A stretch of 64,000 nt of DNA from Acidimicrobiales bacterium. GTDB taxonomy: Bacteria > Actinomycetota > Acidimicrobiia > Acidimicrobiales > UBA8592. Positions within the stretch are counted from its first letter, which is position 1; every line of letters begins with the position of its first letter. A program made the position numbers and the translations under genes. The DNA is taken from positions 1 through 64,000 of the forward strand of contig JASLWO010000068.1 in NCBI GenBank assembly GCA_030740795.1, in the 5' to 3' direction. Shown here piece by piece: positions 53,342-61,831 of this stretch. The notes under the pieces were generated by a model. It searched no databases and was not told where the DNA came from. It saw only the letters and a list, made by a program, of their open reading frames with translations.

Positions 53342-53725
53342 ATGAATTACCGAATTAATCCCCGTACTATTCATCCGCCCGCAGCGAAATACAATCACGG
53401 GATGCTCTCATCCAAATTTGAAAAAATACTCCATTCTTCGGGTGTCGTTCCAGTAGATATCGATGGTGACACACCTGACGATATCGGAGATCAAGCGGCC
53501 TTGGTTTGGAATAACATACGCGAAATACTCTCCGAAGCAAACATGGGCCTAAACGACATCGTCTCTGTAGTTACTTATGTTGTAGCCGGTCAGGATCTTC
53601 AATCAGTAATGCGAATGAGAGATTCTATTTTGCAAGGTCATACCGCTGCTTCAACACTTGTCACGGTCCCAGAACTAGCTCAAAAAGATTGGAAAATGGA
53701 GATAGCAATTGTTGCCATTAGCTAA
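53342..53725 (+). CDS. RidA/YjgF-family protein
   Basis: 127 residues from ATG at 53342; upstream in-frame codons are not needed. SSKFEKILHSSGVVPVDIDGDTPDDIGDQAALVWNNIREILSEANMGLNDIVSVVTYV follows the RidA domain. The canonical Arg that binds the substrate carboxylate, normally in R-P-A/T-R near the C terminus, is not evident (RMRDSILQGHTAASTLV), so it may not be an imine deaminase. Divergent from the P450; converges on the next P450. Confidence 0.8.
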   Translation: MNYRINPRTIHPPAAKYNHGMLSSKFEKILHSSGVVPVDIDGDTPDDIGDQAALVWNNIREILSEANMGLNDIVSVVTYVVAGQDLQSVMRMRDSILQGHTAASTLVTVPELAQKDWKMEIAIVAIS

Positions 53726-53750
53726 CCAAAGAATTTATACCACTAGAAAT

Positions 53751-55031
53751 TCATAAACGAGGTTCGTATGTCACGTGAAGTTCTTTCAGTCCCCGCAACA
53801 CGAACGATTCCTCATATTCAAATTTATTCTTGCCTTCAGCCAGTTTGATATTCTCAATGTTTTCTAACAATCGGTTTATCGCTATCTTCGTTTCCGTTCT
53901 AGCCAACAAAGCCCCAATGCAATAATGTTCACCATGCCCAAATGCTAAATGCTCACGAGCATTCTCGCGGTCTGCGGAAAACAAATCAGGGTCAGTAAAA
54001 ATTTCTGGATCCCTGTTTGCTGCTGCAAAGATGACCCAGATATGTTCACCTTCACTTATCTTCACACCATTAACTTCTGTATCGTGTTTCGCAGCCCGAA
54101 AGAGCCCACCTACCGGAGCTTCATAACGAAGACCTTCTTCAATGAAGTTTTCAATTAAGGAGGGATCATCTCTTAGCATTTCCTCTAGACCATCATCCAA
54201 CGCTAAACGATGCATCAGATTCGTTAGAAGTTTCGTAGTGGTTTCATTGCCCGCAACGAGAAATTGTTGAAGCATAGACAGCATTTCTGCTTCGTTAAGC
54301 ATTTCACCGTTTACTTCCGCAGTCGCAACGTCCGAAATAATGTCTTCAAGGGGAGATACTCGACGTTCTTGAAGTAACTGTCCAAAAAATTCATTAAATC
54401 CCTTTAATGAGATCAAGTAATCACGAACTTTTTCAATAGATGGATCAGGATTACCTACTGGCATCACCAAGTCATCTGACCATTTTTTAAATGTCGCTAA
54501 GCCATCTATTCCTACTCCCAAAGCGTAGGCGATGATAGTCATCGGTAGTCCTACAGCAAATTCAGCTACAAACTCCATTTCTTCTTTTTCGATGATTGGC
54601 GCCAGAAGAGCTTCGGTTACTTCCTCAATCATTGGCTCCATTCCACGTAACCTGCTTGGTCGAAACGCTCTATTCACAGCTTTTCTTTGAACGCGGTGTT
54701 CAGGCGGATCTGCATTTAACAAAACCGCTGCATTGGCGGCATTAGCGAGGAATGTTTGGAAATATTCCGCCATTCCGGGATCTTTGGCTAATTCCTCCAT
54801 CGCTACAGCGAACCCTCCGCGACCATCCCGTGGCCCTGTCGGCATCAAAGAAGAAAACCTGTCAGTGTCATGCAGGATTTCCATTGCATCTTCATATCTT
54901 GTGCAGACCCAAGTACCAAGCTTCTCACTGAAATGTATAGGGCTTTCTTTCCGCAATTCAGAAAAAATAGGGTACGGGCAGCCTATAGCAGTTTGTTCCC
55001 GATCTATTAGTGCATCAAGTTGATCAGCCAT
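53751..55031 (-). CDS. Cytochrome P450
   Basis: 426 residues. I-helix VAGNETTTK (near 262), EEGLRYEAP (K-helix ExxR), heme Cys371 in FGHGEHYCIGALLART, the consensus. Similar in length and layout to the P450 at 51982-53253, with which it shares the C-terminal LRGLKELHVTYE ending, so the two are likely paralogues of the same broad family. Redox partners not seen. 34 bases separate it from the SDR upstream on the same strand. Confidence 0.92.
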   Translation of the reverse strand: MADQLDALIDREQTAIGCPYPIFSELRKESPIHFSEKLGTWVCTRYEDAMEILHDTDRFSSLMPTGPRDGRGGFAVAMEELAKDPGMAEYFQTFLANAANAAVLLNADPPEHRVQRKAVNRAFRPSRLRGMEPMIEEVTEALLAPIIEKEEMEFVAEFAVGLPMTIIAYALGVGIDGLATFKKWSDDLVMPVGNPDPSIEKVRDYLISLKGFNEFFGQLLQERRVSPLEDIISDVATAEVNGEMLNEAEMLSMLQQFLVAGNETTTKLLTNLMHRLALDDGLEEMLRDDPSLIENFIEEGLRYEAPVGGLFRAAKHDTEVNGVKISEGEHIWVIFAAANRDPEIFTDPDLFSADRENAREHLAFGHGEHYCIGALLARTETKIAINRLLENIENIKLAEGKNKFEYEESFVLRGLKELHVTYEPRL

Positions 55032-55065
55032 TCATTACCTTTCTATCATTTTCCATAACTTAATG

Positions 55066-55818
55066 CTAAATATTGAGCATTCCCCCATCAACTCTGATGA
55101 TTTGTCCCGTCACATAGGAAGCAAGATCAGAAGCGAGGAAGCAGATCACGTTTGCGATCTCTTCAGGTGTTCCCCATTTACCTAATGGGACACGTTTGAC
55201 GAAGTTCTCGAGCACGTTCTCTTCACCTAACAGTTCAAATGTTGGTTCCCACATCTCGGTCAAGCAAAGGCCTGGCGCAACACTATTCACTCGAACTCCC
55301 TTGTTCGCCCATTCATTGCTCAGGTTCTTTGAGAGCGTATTCAGTCCACCCTTTGAGGCGGCATAGGCTCCTTGAGTTCCTCCAGCTCCAGCAGCTGCTG
55401 TTGAGGATACGTTCACAATGTTCCCCTTAGTAGCAAAGAGATCTTTTGCGAAGACTGAACACAGCATGAATGCTTGACGCAGATTCACAAGAAGCGTTTC
55501 ATCAATCGCTTGAGCTGTTGCTCGATGTGCTGGTTCATTTCTCTCGACTGCAGCATTGTTTACAAGAATGTCGATCTTCTCGAACTTCTCCATTGTCCTC
55601 AATCTGATGAGGTCAATGGTCCTATCAGCACTCAGGTCACAATCAACAACTAATGATTCATTCTCTAATTCAACAACGATCTCATTCATCTTGTCTTTGC
55701 TTCTTGCTACCAGAACAACATTTGCTCCACCAGCATCCAACTGTCGAACTGTAGCTTCCCCGATCCCACGACTAGCACCAGTGACCACAGCGACCTTGCC
55801 TTTAAAATTAAACCCCAT
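55066..55818 (-). CDS. Short-chain dehydrogenase/reductase
   Basis: 250 residues from ATG at 55818 (AAGGGG six bases before); ATG at 55833 is a longer start. TGASRGIG at 12-19, NNAA (near 83), SSTAAAG with the Ser, YAASKGG Tyr-Lys, and IIRVDGG. Classical FabG-like SDR. It precedes the second P450 on the same strand and may oxidise the alcohol that enzyme forms. That link rests on position only. Confidence 0.87.
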   Translation of the reverse strand: MGFNFKGKVAVVTGASRGIGEATVRQLDAGGANVVLVARSKDKMNEIVVELENESLVVDCDLSADRTIDLIRLRTMEKFEKIDILVNNAAVERNEPAHRATAQAIDETLLVNLRQAFMLCSVFAKDLFATKGNIVNVSSTAAAGAGGTQGAYAASKGGLNTLSKNLSNEWANKGVRVNSVAPGLCLTEMWEPTFELLGEENVLENFVKRVPLGKWGTPEEIANVICFLASDLASYVTGQIIRVDGGMLNI

Positions 55819-55886
55819 TAGATCCCCTTTCATGAATCATTCTTACAGGTAAAGCAAATTATGTCTGATAATGGCACAATAGAACT

Positions 55887-56717
55887 ATGGATACTCTATT
55901 TGACCCTTCTACATATGAGACGATTTCTGTGGAGATAAGAAATAACGTTGGAATAGTCACCTTAAACCGCCCCGATGTATTAAACGCATTCAATGACACT
56001 ATGTGCGCAGAAATAAAAAATACTTGGCGAGCTTTTCGCGAAATTGATGAAGTCCGCACCATCCTTTTAACAGCTGCTGGTCAAAAAGCATTTTGCGTTG
56101 GGATTGACCGAAGTGGTGAGATGTCAGCGCTTGAAGAAACAGAGAACCTATACGGTACTTCCAACAACTATATGTATAACGATCCGGGTGATGATTTAGG
56201 ACCTAAATCCTGCGATCTTTGGAAACCTGTCATTTGCGCTGTGAACGGCATGTGCTGCGGAGGAGCATTCTATTTTCTCGCTGAATGCGACATTGTCCTA
56301 GCTTCGGAAAATGCCAGCTTCTTTGACCCTCATGTCACCTATGGAATGCCAGCAGTTTATGAACCAATGAAAATGACACAACGCATACCTTTAGGGGAAA
56401 TATTAAGACTGACTTTAATGGGCAACCACGAACGAATTAGCGCTGACACCGCACTCAGGATAGGTCTTATCAGTGAAGTAACTTCAATTGATGACTTGCA
56501 AGAAAAAGCTGCATGGATAGCAGAAACAATTGCTAGCCAACCTCCAATAGCAGTCCAAGCTAGTCTGCGCGCCATTTGGGCTGCCAACGACCTTGGTCGA
56601 CTAGACGCCCTATCTCTAGCTCCTTCTATCCTTACCTCTGGCATGTCCAAATCTGCCATGAAAGCAGGGCAAGAGGTCTTTGAAAGCGGTGAACGACTTA
56701 ATTACCGCACTCGGTGA
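55887..56717 (+). CDS. Enoyl-CoA hydratase/isomerase family protein
   Basis: 276 residues, crotonase fold. LNRPDVLNAFNDTM near 31-44, oxyanion loops AFCVGIDRSG (near 71) and CCGGAFYFLAECDIVLA (near 126-142). PHVTYGMPAVYEPMKMTQRIP takes the place of the Glu-bearing loop. CACAAT six bases before the ATG is a weak leaderless -10. Substrate unknown. 44 bases before the leuA leader promoter. Confidence 0.87.
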   Translation: MDTLFDPSTYETISVEIRNNVGIVTLNRPDVLNAFNDTMCAEIKNTWRAFREIDEVRTILLTAAGQKAFCVGIDRSGEMSALEETENLYGTSNNYMYNDPGDDLGPKSCDLWKPVICAVNGMCCGGAFYFLAECDIVLASENASFFDPHVTYGMPAVYEPMKMTQRIPLGEILRLTLMGNHERISADTALRIGLISEVTSIDDLQEKAAWIAETIASQPPIAVQASLRAIWAANDLGRLDALSLAPSILTSGMSKSAMKAGQEVFESGERLNYRTR

Positions 56718-56726
56718 CTTTGAACA

Positions 56727-56755
56727 TTGGGATATAGAAAATTTCTCAGTAGCAT
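56727..56755 (+). promoter_or_regulatory. leuA leader promoter
   Basis: TTGGGA (56727-56732), 17-base spacer, TAGCAT (56750-56755), then six bases to the ATG of the leader peptide. Good spacing; the transcript should begin at or next to the leader ATG. Confidence 0.6.
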
Positions 56756-56761
56756 TTAAGC

Positions 56762-56809
56762 ATGCACAACCTACTCCTTGATCTACGACTTACGTGCCCG
56801 GTGGTCTGA
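56762..56809 (+). CDS. Leucine-rich leader peptide of leuA
   Basis: Fifteen codons, MHNLLLDLRLTCPVV, with five Leu codons (CTA, CTC, CTT, CTA, CTT), 49 bases before leuA and directly at the predicted start of the transcript. No two consecutive Leu tRNAs of one type are needed, but one third of the peptide is Leu, so scarcity of charged Leu-tRNA would stall ribosomes here. This is the usual arrangement for amino-acid-controlled attenuation of leucine synthesis. Confidence 0.75.
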   Translation: MHNLLLDLRLTCPVV

Positions 56810-56839
56810 TTCATCCAGCCATCGGGAACATCCGTCGTA
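56784..56839 (+). promoter_or_regulatory. leuA attenuator-type RNA structure
   Basis: CCCGGTGG (56797-56804), covering the last codons of the leader, pairs fully with CCATCGGG (56819-56826) over a 14-base loop. Outside it TACGAC (56784-56789) pairs with GTCGTA (56834-56839). A ribosome stalled at the Leu codons would open the outer stem. No U-run follows, so control may be on translation through the region near GAGAGG (56847-56852), though this is inferred. Confidence 0.5.
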
Positions 56840-56857
56840 ACAAGTTGAGAGGAAAAA

Positions 56858-58567
56858 ATGAGCACCAGTAAAAACCCAACAAATCGCCAAGTGAAAAGCC
56901 CAATGGCTTACCAAAGATATCGACCATTTGCACCGATAGACCTACCAGATAGAACCTGGCCAAATGCAATTATCGAAAAAGCTCCTTTATGGTGTTCGGT
57001 TGATCTTAGAGATGGCAACCAAGCTCTAATAGAACCAATGGACCCTGATAGGAAATGGCGCATGTTCACGAAACTCGTTGAAATTGGGTTCAAAGAAATT
57101 GAGGTGGGATTCCCCTCAGCGTCTGAAGCTGACTTCACTTTCGTTCGTGAAATCATTGAAGAAGGAGCCATACCAGATGACGTAACCATTCAGGTGCTCG
57201 TACAAAGTCGACGTGAATTGATTGATAGGACATATGAAGCTATAAGCGGAGCAAAACAAGCAATCGTGCATTTCTATAACTCAACCTCAACTTTGCAAAG
57301 AGAAGTTGTCTTTGGGCTTGATACCAATGGCATCAAACAAATCGCTACTGATGCTGCTGCTTATTGCAAGGAACTTGAATCCAGCGTTCCAGAAACTCAC
57401 ATTCGATATGAGTACTCTCCAGAGTCATTCACTGGCACTGAACTTCCATTTGCGAAAGAAATTTGTGATGCCGTAGTAGACGTGATTGACCCTACTCGAG
57501 AAAATAAGATTATTCTAAACCTCCCAGCCACTGTTGAAATGGCATCAGCAAATACCTATGGTGACATGATCGAATGGATGCATAGAAACCTAAATCGCAG
57601 AGATGAAATCATCCTGAGTCTCCACCCGCATAATGATCGAGGTACCGGAGTTGCAGCTGCAGAGTTCGGAATAATGGCCGGCGCAGATCGGGTAGAAGGA
57701 ACGTTATTTGGGAATGGAGAACGAACTGGCAATGTCGATCTCATAAATATCGCAATGAACATGTTTAGTCAAGGGATTGACCCAATGCTAGACATAAGAG
57801 ACATTAATGAAATTAGGAGAGTCGCCGAATACTGTAACCAACTCCCCGTCCACCCTCGTCACCCTTATGTAGGTGACCTTGTATACACCGCTTTTTCTGG
57901 TTCACATCAAGATGCAATCAAAAAGGGTTTCGAAGCCTTAACTAAATCGGATACAGAAATCTTTGAAGTCCCTTATATCCCGATTGACCCATTAGACGTA
58001 GGGAGAACATACGAAGATGTCGTACGAGTCAATAGTCAGTCAGGAAAAGGCGGCGTCTCTTATCTCCTGAAGACAGAGAGCCAATTCGACTTACCTCGAA
58101 GAATGCAAATTGAATTCACTAGGTCAATCCAAAAGATCACTGATACCACAGGCAAGGAAATTACTGCTCAACAGATCTTTAACGAATTCGCCGGAGAATA
58201 CTTAGACATTGATTACCCGTATGTACTTCATGGGTATGAGTCAGCCCAGAACCCTGAAGGTCGCGACCGGACTCTGCTCACTGCGCGTTTGTCCTGTGAA
58301 GGTGAGCAAATGATAGTGCAAGGTGAAGGCTCTGGCTCACTTGATGCTTTCGTAAGAGGTTTACGAGAAGCTTTAAGTAAAGATTTACGGGTCTTGGATT
58401 ATCATGAACATTCAAAAGGGGCCGGAGTTGACGCAACGGCCGTTGCGTATGTGGAAATGGCCATTGATGGCACCGAATTATGGGGATGTGGATTACATAC
58501 CGACATAACCCGAGCTTCCATGAGAGCTATCATTAGCGCAATAAACAGGGCAGCTAAAGACGCATAA
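56858..58567 (+). CDS. leuA: 2-isopropylmalate synthase
   Basis: 569 residues of LeuA type 2 (yeast- and actinobacterium-like). DLRDGNQALIEPMD near 50 and GFKEIEVGFPSASEADF; HPHNDRGTGVAAAEF with the metal His residues; GNGERTGNVDLINI. The C-terminal 130 residues are the regulatory LeuA dimer domain with SKGAGVDATAVAYVE. It condenses acetyl-CoA with 2-oxoisovalerate. Start from GAGAGG five bases before ATG. Leader peptide and pairing region precede it. Confidence 0.95.
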   Translation: MSTSKNPTNRQVKSPMAYQRYRPFAPIDLPDRTWPNAIIEKAPLWCSVDLRDGNQALIEPMDPDRKWRMFTKLVEIGFKEIEVGFPSASEADFTFVREIIEEGAIPDDVTIQVLVQSRRELIDRTYEAISGAKQAIVHFYNSTSTLQREVVFGLDTNGIKQIATDAAAYCKELESSVPETHIRYEYSPESFTGTELPFAKEICDAVVDVIDPTRENKIILNLPATVEMASANTYGDMIEWMHRNLNRRDEIILSLHPHNDRGTGVAAAEFGIMAGADRVEGTLFGNGERTGNVDLINIAMNMFSQGIDPMLDIRDINEIRRVAEYCNQLPVHPRHPYVGDLVYTAFSGSHQDAIKKGFEALTKSDTEIFEVPYIPIDPLDVGRTYEDVVRVNSQSGKGGVSYLLKTESQFDLPRRMQIEFTRSIQKITDTTGKEITAQQIFNEFAGEYLDIDYPYVLHGYESAQNPEGRDRTLLTARLSCEGEQMIVQGEGSGSLDAFVRGLREALSKDLRVLDYHEHSKGAGVDATAVAYVEMAIDGTELWGCGLHTDITRASMRAIISAINRAAKDA

Positions 58568-58597
58568 CATCAAGTCTGAAAGCAAAGGAGGTGTGCA

Positions 58598-59821
58598 GTG
58601 GGCAATACAGAATCAAATCATGAAATGATTCAACCGCTAAATGGGATCCGCGTACTCGCAGCTGAACAGATGCAATCTCTTCCATATGCGACTCAGATGC
58701 TAGCTAGCCTTGGAGCAGAGGTTGTTAAAGTAGAACACCCAACTCGCGGAGATTTAGGAAGGTCGAGCCTTCCTGCAACAAGTGACACCGAAGGGAACCC
58801 TGTCGGAGCTACTTTCCTACGAAACAACCTTTATAAGAAAAGTATTGCCTTGGATCTCAAACACGAATCAGGGCAAGACTTATTTAGACGTTTGGCAAAA
58901 GGTTTTGATGTCGTAGCAGAGAATTTCAAAGCAGGGACCATGGAACGTTTCGGTCTCGGTTACAGTGACCTTAGAAAACACCAGCCCAAACTTATATATC
59001 TCTCAATCTCAGGTTTTGGTAACACTGTTGACACCCCGTACAGTGAATGGCCCGCTTTCGCTCCCATCGCTGAAGCAATGTCAGGCATCTACAATTTTAA
59101 CCGTGGAGATGATGAAGAGATCAAAGTTTCACCGGTTGGTGCTTTAGGTGATACTGGAAGCGGCCTATTCGCCGTTATCGGTGTCCTTTCTGCATTACGA
59201 CAAAGAGACCTCACAGGAGAAGGTCTATATGTAGATATTTCCATGCTTGATTCAATGGTCGCATTTGCAGATATCGTGCCGAACTACTTATCCCTTGGTA
59301 AGAATCCTCGCACGCCGAGTTCACTTATAAATCACGGATTCAAAATTCAGGCTGGAGAAATCGTTATCCAAATTGGGCGCGAGCACCAGTTTGAAGCGTT
59401 AACTAAGGTGCTGGGAAAGTCTGAGTGGCTTATTGACGACCGTTTTAACACTAGATCAGGGTGGGTCGAAAACATCGGTATCATACGAACTGCCATTTAT
59501 GATTGGGCAGGAACCAAAAGCTTAATAACAGTATGCGATAACCTTGCGAAGGCTGGCATAGCAGCAGCCCCAGCATTTGAAGCAGAGGATGTAGTCAACG
59601 ATCCGCACATACTTGCTCGCGAAATGCTTATTGAGGTGCCTACCGGCGGTGACCATCAGGTCCTAACTGCTGGAAACCCGGTTCGGATGACAGGAGTTAC
59701 CAAAAGAGCAATAACCGCACCTCCGTCACTGGGAGCCGATACCAAAAGTTTGCTGCAAGATGAGCTTTCAATCTCTGATAGCGAATACGAGAACCTGCAA
59801 TCTCTAGGCATCATTAACTAA
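58598..59821 (+). CDS. CaiB/BaiF family CoA transferase
   Basis: 407 residues, class III. LNGIRVLAAEQMQSLPYATQMLASLGAEVVKVEHP, GDLGR, KKSIALDLKHESGQ, ENFKAGTMERFGLGY. The catalytic Asp is in GALGDTGSG, and the C-terminal APAFEAEDVVNDPHILAREM is present. It moves CoA between acids. GTG start with AAGGAGGTG upstream, a strong site. 30 bases after leuA, so it may share the leuA transcript. Confidence 0.9.
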   Translation: MGNTESNHEMIQPLNGIRVLAAEQMQSLPYATQMLASLGAEVVKVEHPTRGDLGRSSLPATSDTEGNPVGATFLRNNLYKKSIALDLKHESGQDLFRRLAKGFDVVAENFKAGTMERFGLGYSDLRKHQPKLIYLSISGFGNTVDTPYSEWPAFAPIAEAMSGIYNFNRGDDEEIKVSPVGALGDTGSGLFAVIGVLSALRQRDLTGEGLYVDISMLDSMVAFADIVPNYLSLGKNPRTPSSLINHGFKIQAGEIVIQIGREHQFEALTKVLGKSEWLIDDRFNTRSGWVENIGIIRTAIYDWAGTKSLITVCDNLAKAGIAAAPAFEAEDVVNDPHILAREMLIEVPTGGDHQVLTAGNPVRMTGVTKRAITAPPSLGADTKSLLQDELSISDSEYENLQSLGIIN

Positions 59822-59822
59822 A

Positions 59823-60368
59823 TCAAGGATTGCTTTCGTTTCGAAACTTCCTAACTGCAACATCTTCTAAAGGCATTCGTCCTATTCCTATATTGCTCTT
59901 AGGCCAAGATGCTTCAGGAAGTTTAAGAGGTGATTCTCTACCCTCTCCAAACCATAGCAAATGCCGCCTGCTCTTAAATTTCCATCTCTTGTTCTCTTCG
60001 TCGTCATGATCGGTTACCTGATATTGGTCCACATATTTGATTAACTGTTCGTAATATCCTTCACTTCCATTCTGCGCATAACATCTAGCCCAGACTTCTC
60101 CATTTGCTAGTTCAGAGTTCTCAAAAGAAATTGTGTGGTTGGCTATGAGAATTACAGCGAATTCTAAATCACCCATCGTTTTATCCATCATTGACCTTAA
60201 AGCTTTCTCTCCAGAACCAAGCGATCCGAAAGAAGCGTTTTGCACGTACAGTGACACCATCAGATCCGTATCCTTGGTGGTTACAGCTTGCGAGTATAGG
60301 TAGACCAATTCTCTAATATGGTCTTTCGCAATTAATTTCTGCACTGCACTTGAGTTGTTATCTGACAT
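59823..60368 (-). CDS. SnoaL/NTF2-like protein
   Basis: 181 residues. KDHIRELVYLYSQAVTTKDTDLMVSLYVQNASF at 15-48 is a SnoaL-like cone-shaped fold opening; then GEVWARCYAQN and RWKFKSRRHLLWFGEG. The usual catalytic His-Asp is not clear. C-terminal 45 residues beyond the domain are unplaced. Divergent from the PPOX gene 75 bases away; convergent with CaiB (one base between stops). Confidence 0.72.
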   Translation of the reverse strand: MSDNNSSAVQKLIAKDHIRELVYLYSQAVTTKDTDLMVSLYVQNASFGSLGSGEKALRSMMDKTMGDLEFAVILIANHTISFENSELANGEVWARCYAQNGSEGYYEQLIKYVDQYQVTDHDDEENKRWKFKSRRHLLWFGEGRESPLKLPEASWPKSNIGIGRMPLEDVAVRKFRNESNP

Positions 60369-60407
60369 TTGTACAGTTTCTCACACCTTTGTGGTAATGA
60401 CCTGAGT

Positions 60408-60437
60408 TTGGGAAATTGATTGTATGTACTTTACAGT
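60408..60437 (+). promoter_or_regulatory. Promoter of the PPOX/hotdog operon
   Basis: TTGGGA (60408-60413), 18-base spacer, TACAGT (60432-60437), then six bases to the GTG at 60444. Leaderless arrangement, same -35 hexamer as the leuA leader promoter. Confidence 0.55.
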
Positions 60438-60443
60438 TAAAGT

Positions 60444-60974
60444 GTGGGTGAAGAAGAAAAACATGATGCGTGGGAAACACGGCGAAACATTTCCACGTTC
60501 ACTCTTTCTGGTAACGAAATTGAAGACATTATTAACAACTCAAGCCATGCGGTTGTTTCATGGGTTACTAAATCGAATGAGCCTGTAACCGCGGTGATGC
60601 TTTACGTAGTTTTGGATGGACGTATAACCGTTACCTCTACTACTAATCGAGCGAAATACCATGCTTGGAAACGCAACCCATCAGCTTCATTTTGTATTTG
60701 GGATGAGAGAAATATTGGCAGGCAGGTAACTCTTCGCGGAACGATTCAGATCACAAAGGATGATGAACTTCTTCGCCGATACACGCAAGCTTTTTTAACT
60801 AGGGCGATGGGAGGAAATCCGCCGACAAACGACAGATTAGAAAAGGAATTAGCTACTTTCCAAGCCCCTGATCGTCATATGATGCAATTGCATGTTCAAA
60901 CAAAACTGAGCCATGACCTGAACGCTCTCTTGGAAAAAGAAGTACGCATGCGTTCTTTGGAGGAACTGCAGTGA
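60444..60974 (+). CDS. Pyridoxamine 5'-phosphate oxidase-fold (FMN/F420-type) protein
   Basis: 176 residues. Split beta-barrel: NSSHAVVSWVTKSNEPVTAVMLYVVLDGRITVTSTTNRAKYHAWKRNPSASFCIWDE is typical of the PPOX/FDOR superfamily. Such proteins use FMN or F420 to reduce small compounds, or bind heme; no definite choice can be made from the sequence. GTG start under TACAGT six bases upstream. It overlaps the next gene by four bases (GTGA), so translation is coupled. Confidence 0.82.
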   Translation: MGEEEKHDAWETRRNISTFTLSGNEIEDIINNSSHAVVSWVTKSNEPVTAVMLYVVLDGRITVTSTTNRAKYHAWKRNPSASFCIWDERNIGRQVTLRGTIQITKDDELLRRYTQAFLTRAMGGNPPTNDRLEKELATFQAPDRHMMQLHVQTKLSHDLNALLEKEVRMRSLEELQ

Positions 60975-61411
60975 TTGTTTCAGAAGAAGAAATGCTTGAT
61001 CTGCGTGGGTATAAATTTCCTGGTGGTGTCCGAACTGTAGAGCATTGGGAGAACTGGTTACTCACTGACTGCACCACTGGTCAACAATTGCCAGATAACT
61101 TGGTACACCCAATAGCGCTTTTCCATGTTCCAATCCAAGGTTCTGGTTGCTCAATCTCGGAATTATTCTCCTTAGTGCGTGTTCAAGGGGCTGGGTCTGT
61201 TGGTCTTGATGGTTACGATTGGGAATATTTTCATCCATTAAAAGAGGATGTCCCGTACCTCTGCGAAGGTGAAGTCATAGACGTCCAAAGGGTCAAAACA
61301 GACAATGGAAAAATATACGACCGTTTCGTTTTCTCTATAGATCTCTTAAATGAAAGTGATTTATTGATTGCGAGAGTCACGAACCATTGGCGGTTATGGA
61401 GGAAAAGATGA
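60971..61411 (+). CDS. Hotdog-fold MaoC-like subunit (N-type)
   Basis: 146 residues. Start GTG overlapping the preceding stop. WEYFHPLKEDVPYLCEGEVIDVQRVKTDNGKIYDRFVFSIDLLNES followed by VTNHWRLWRKR matches the N-terminal half of two-part hotdog dehydratases such as HadA/ChsH1-type (FAS1-like N). The catalytic Asp-His is not present, so it is likely the non-catalytic partner of the next gene. Overlaps the next gene by four bases. Confidence 0.7.
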   Translation: MIVSEEEMLDLRGYKFPGGVRTVEHWENWLLTDCTTGQQLPDNLVHPIALFHVPIQGSGCSISELFSLVRVQGAGSVGLDGYDWEYFHPLKEDVPYLCEGEVIDVQRVKTDNGKIYDRFVFSIDLLNESDLLIARVTNHWRLWRKR

Positions 61412-61830
61412 GTGACCTCTCTTCCTACATAGGCTTTGACCTCCCGACTCTAGAGGTGAATCTTATAGACCCACAGAAAATGAAAACTATGGCTGCCTTG
61501 CTTCGAGATCCATACCCCGTACATTGGGACCAGAATGCAAATGAATCATTAGGTTTTGGTAATCGCGTCATCAATCAAGGACCACTTAACCTTTCTTACA
61601 TCGCCAACATGCTTATGGAGTGGCAGGGTCCAACTTGCATCAAAAGACTCAAAGCAAAATTCTTGAAACCTGTGTTTGATGGAGAGACTGTAGTGGCTGG
61701 AGGGAAAGTACTTGACGTATTGGAGGAATCTTCATCACGAATCCTTTGCCAGATATGGTTATCGCGCGGAGATGAAATTGTTCTAACAGGTGAAGCAGAA
61801 ATTATCGTAACTAAAGAAGAGACTGATTAA
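61408..61830 (+). CDS. MaoC-like hotdog subunit
   Basis: 140 residues from ATG at 61408, overlapping the previous stop by four bases (ATGA), with GAGG upstream. LLRDPYPVHWDQNANESLGFGNRVINQGPLNLSYIANML resembles the hydratase-2 motif, in which Asp and His (DPxPxHxD) act with GxxIAQG. PVHWDQN keeps His; DPYPVH keeps Asp. It would pair with the N-type neighbour to hydrate enoyl-CoA. Substrate not known. Confidence 0.75.
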   Translation: MSDLSSYIGFDLPTLEVNLIDPQKMKTMAALLRDPYPVHWDQNANESLGFGNRVINQGPLNLSYIANMLMEWQGPTCIKRLKAKFLKPVFDGETVVAGGKVLDVLEESSSRILCQIWLSRGDEIVLTGEAEIIVTKEETD

Positions 61831-61831
61831 C

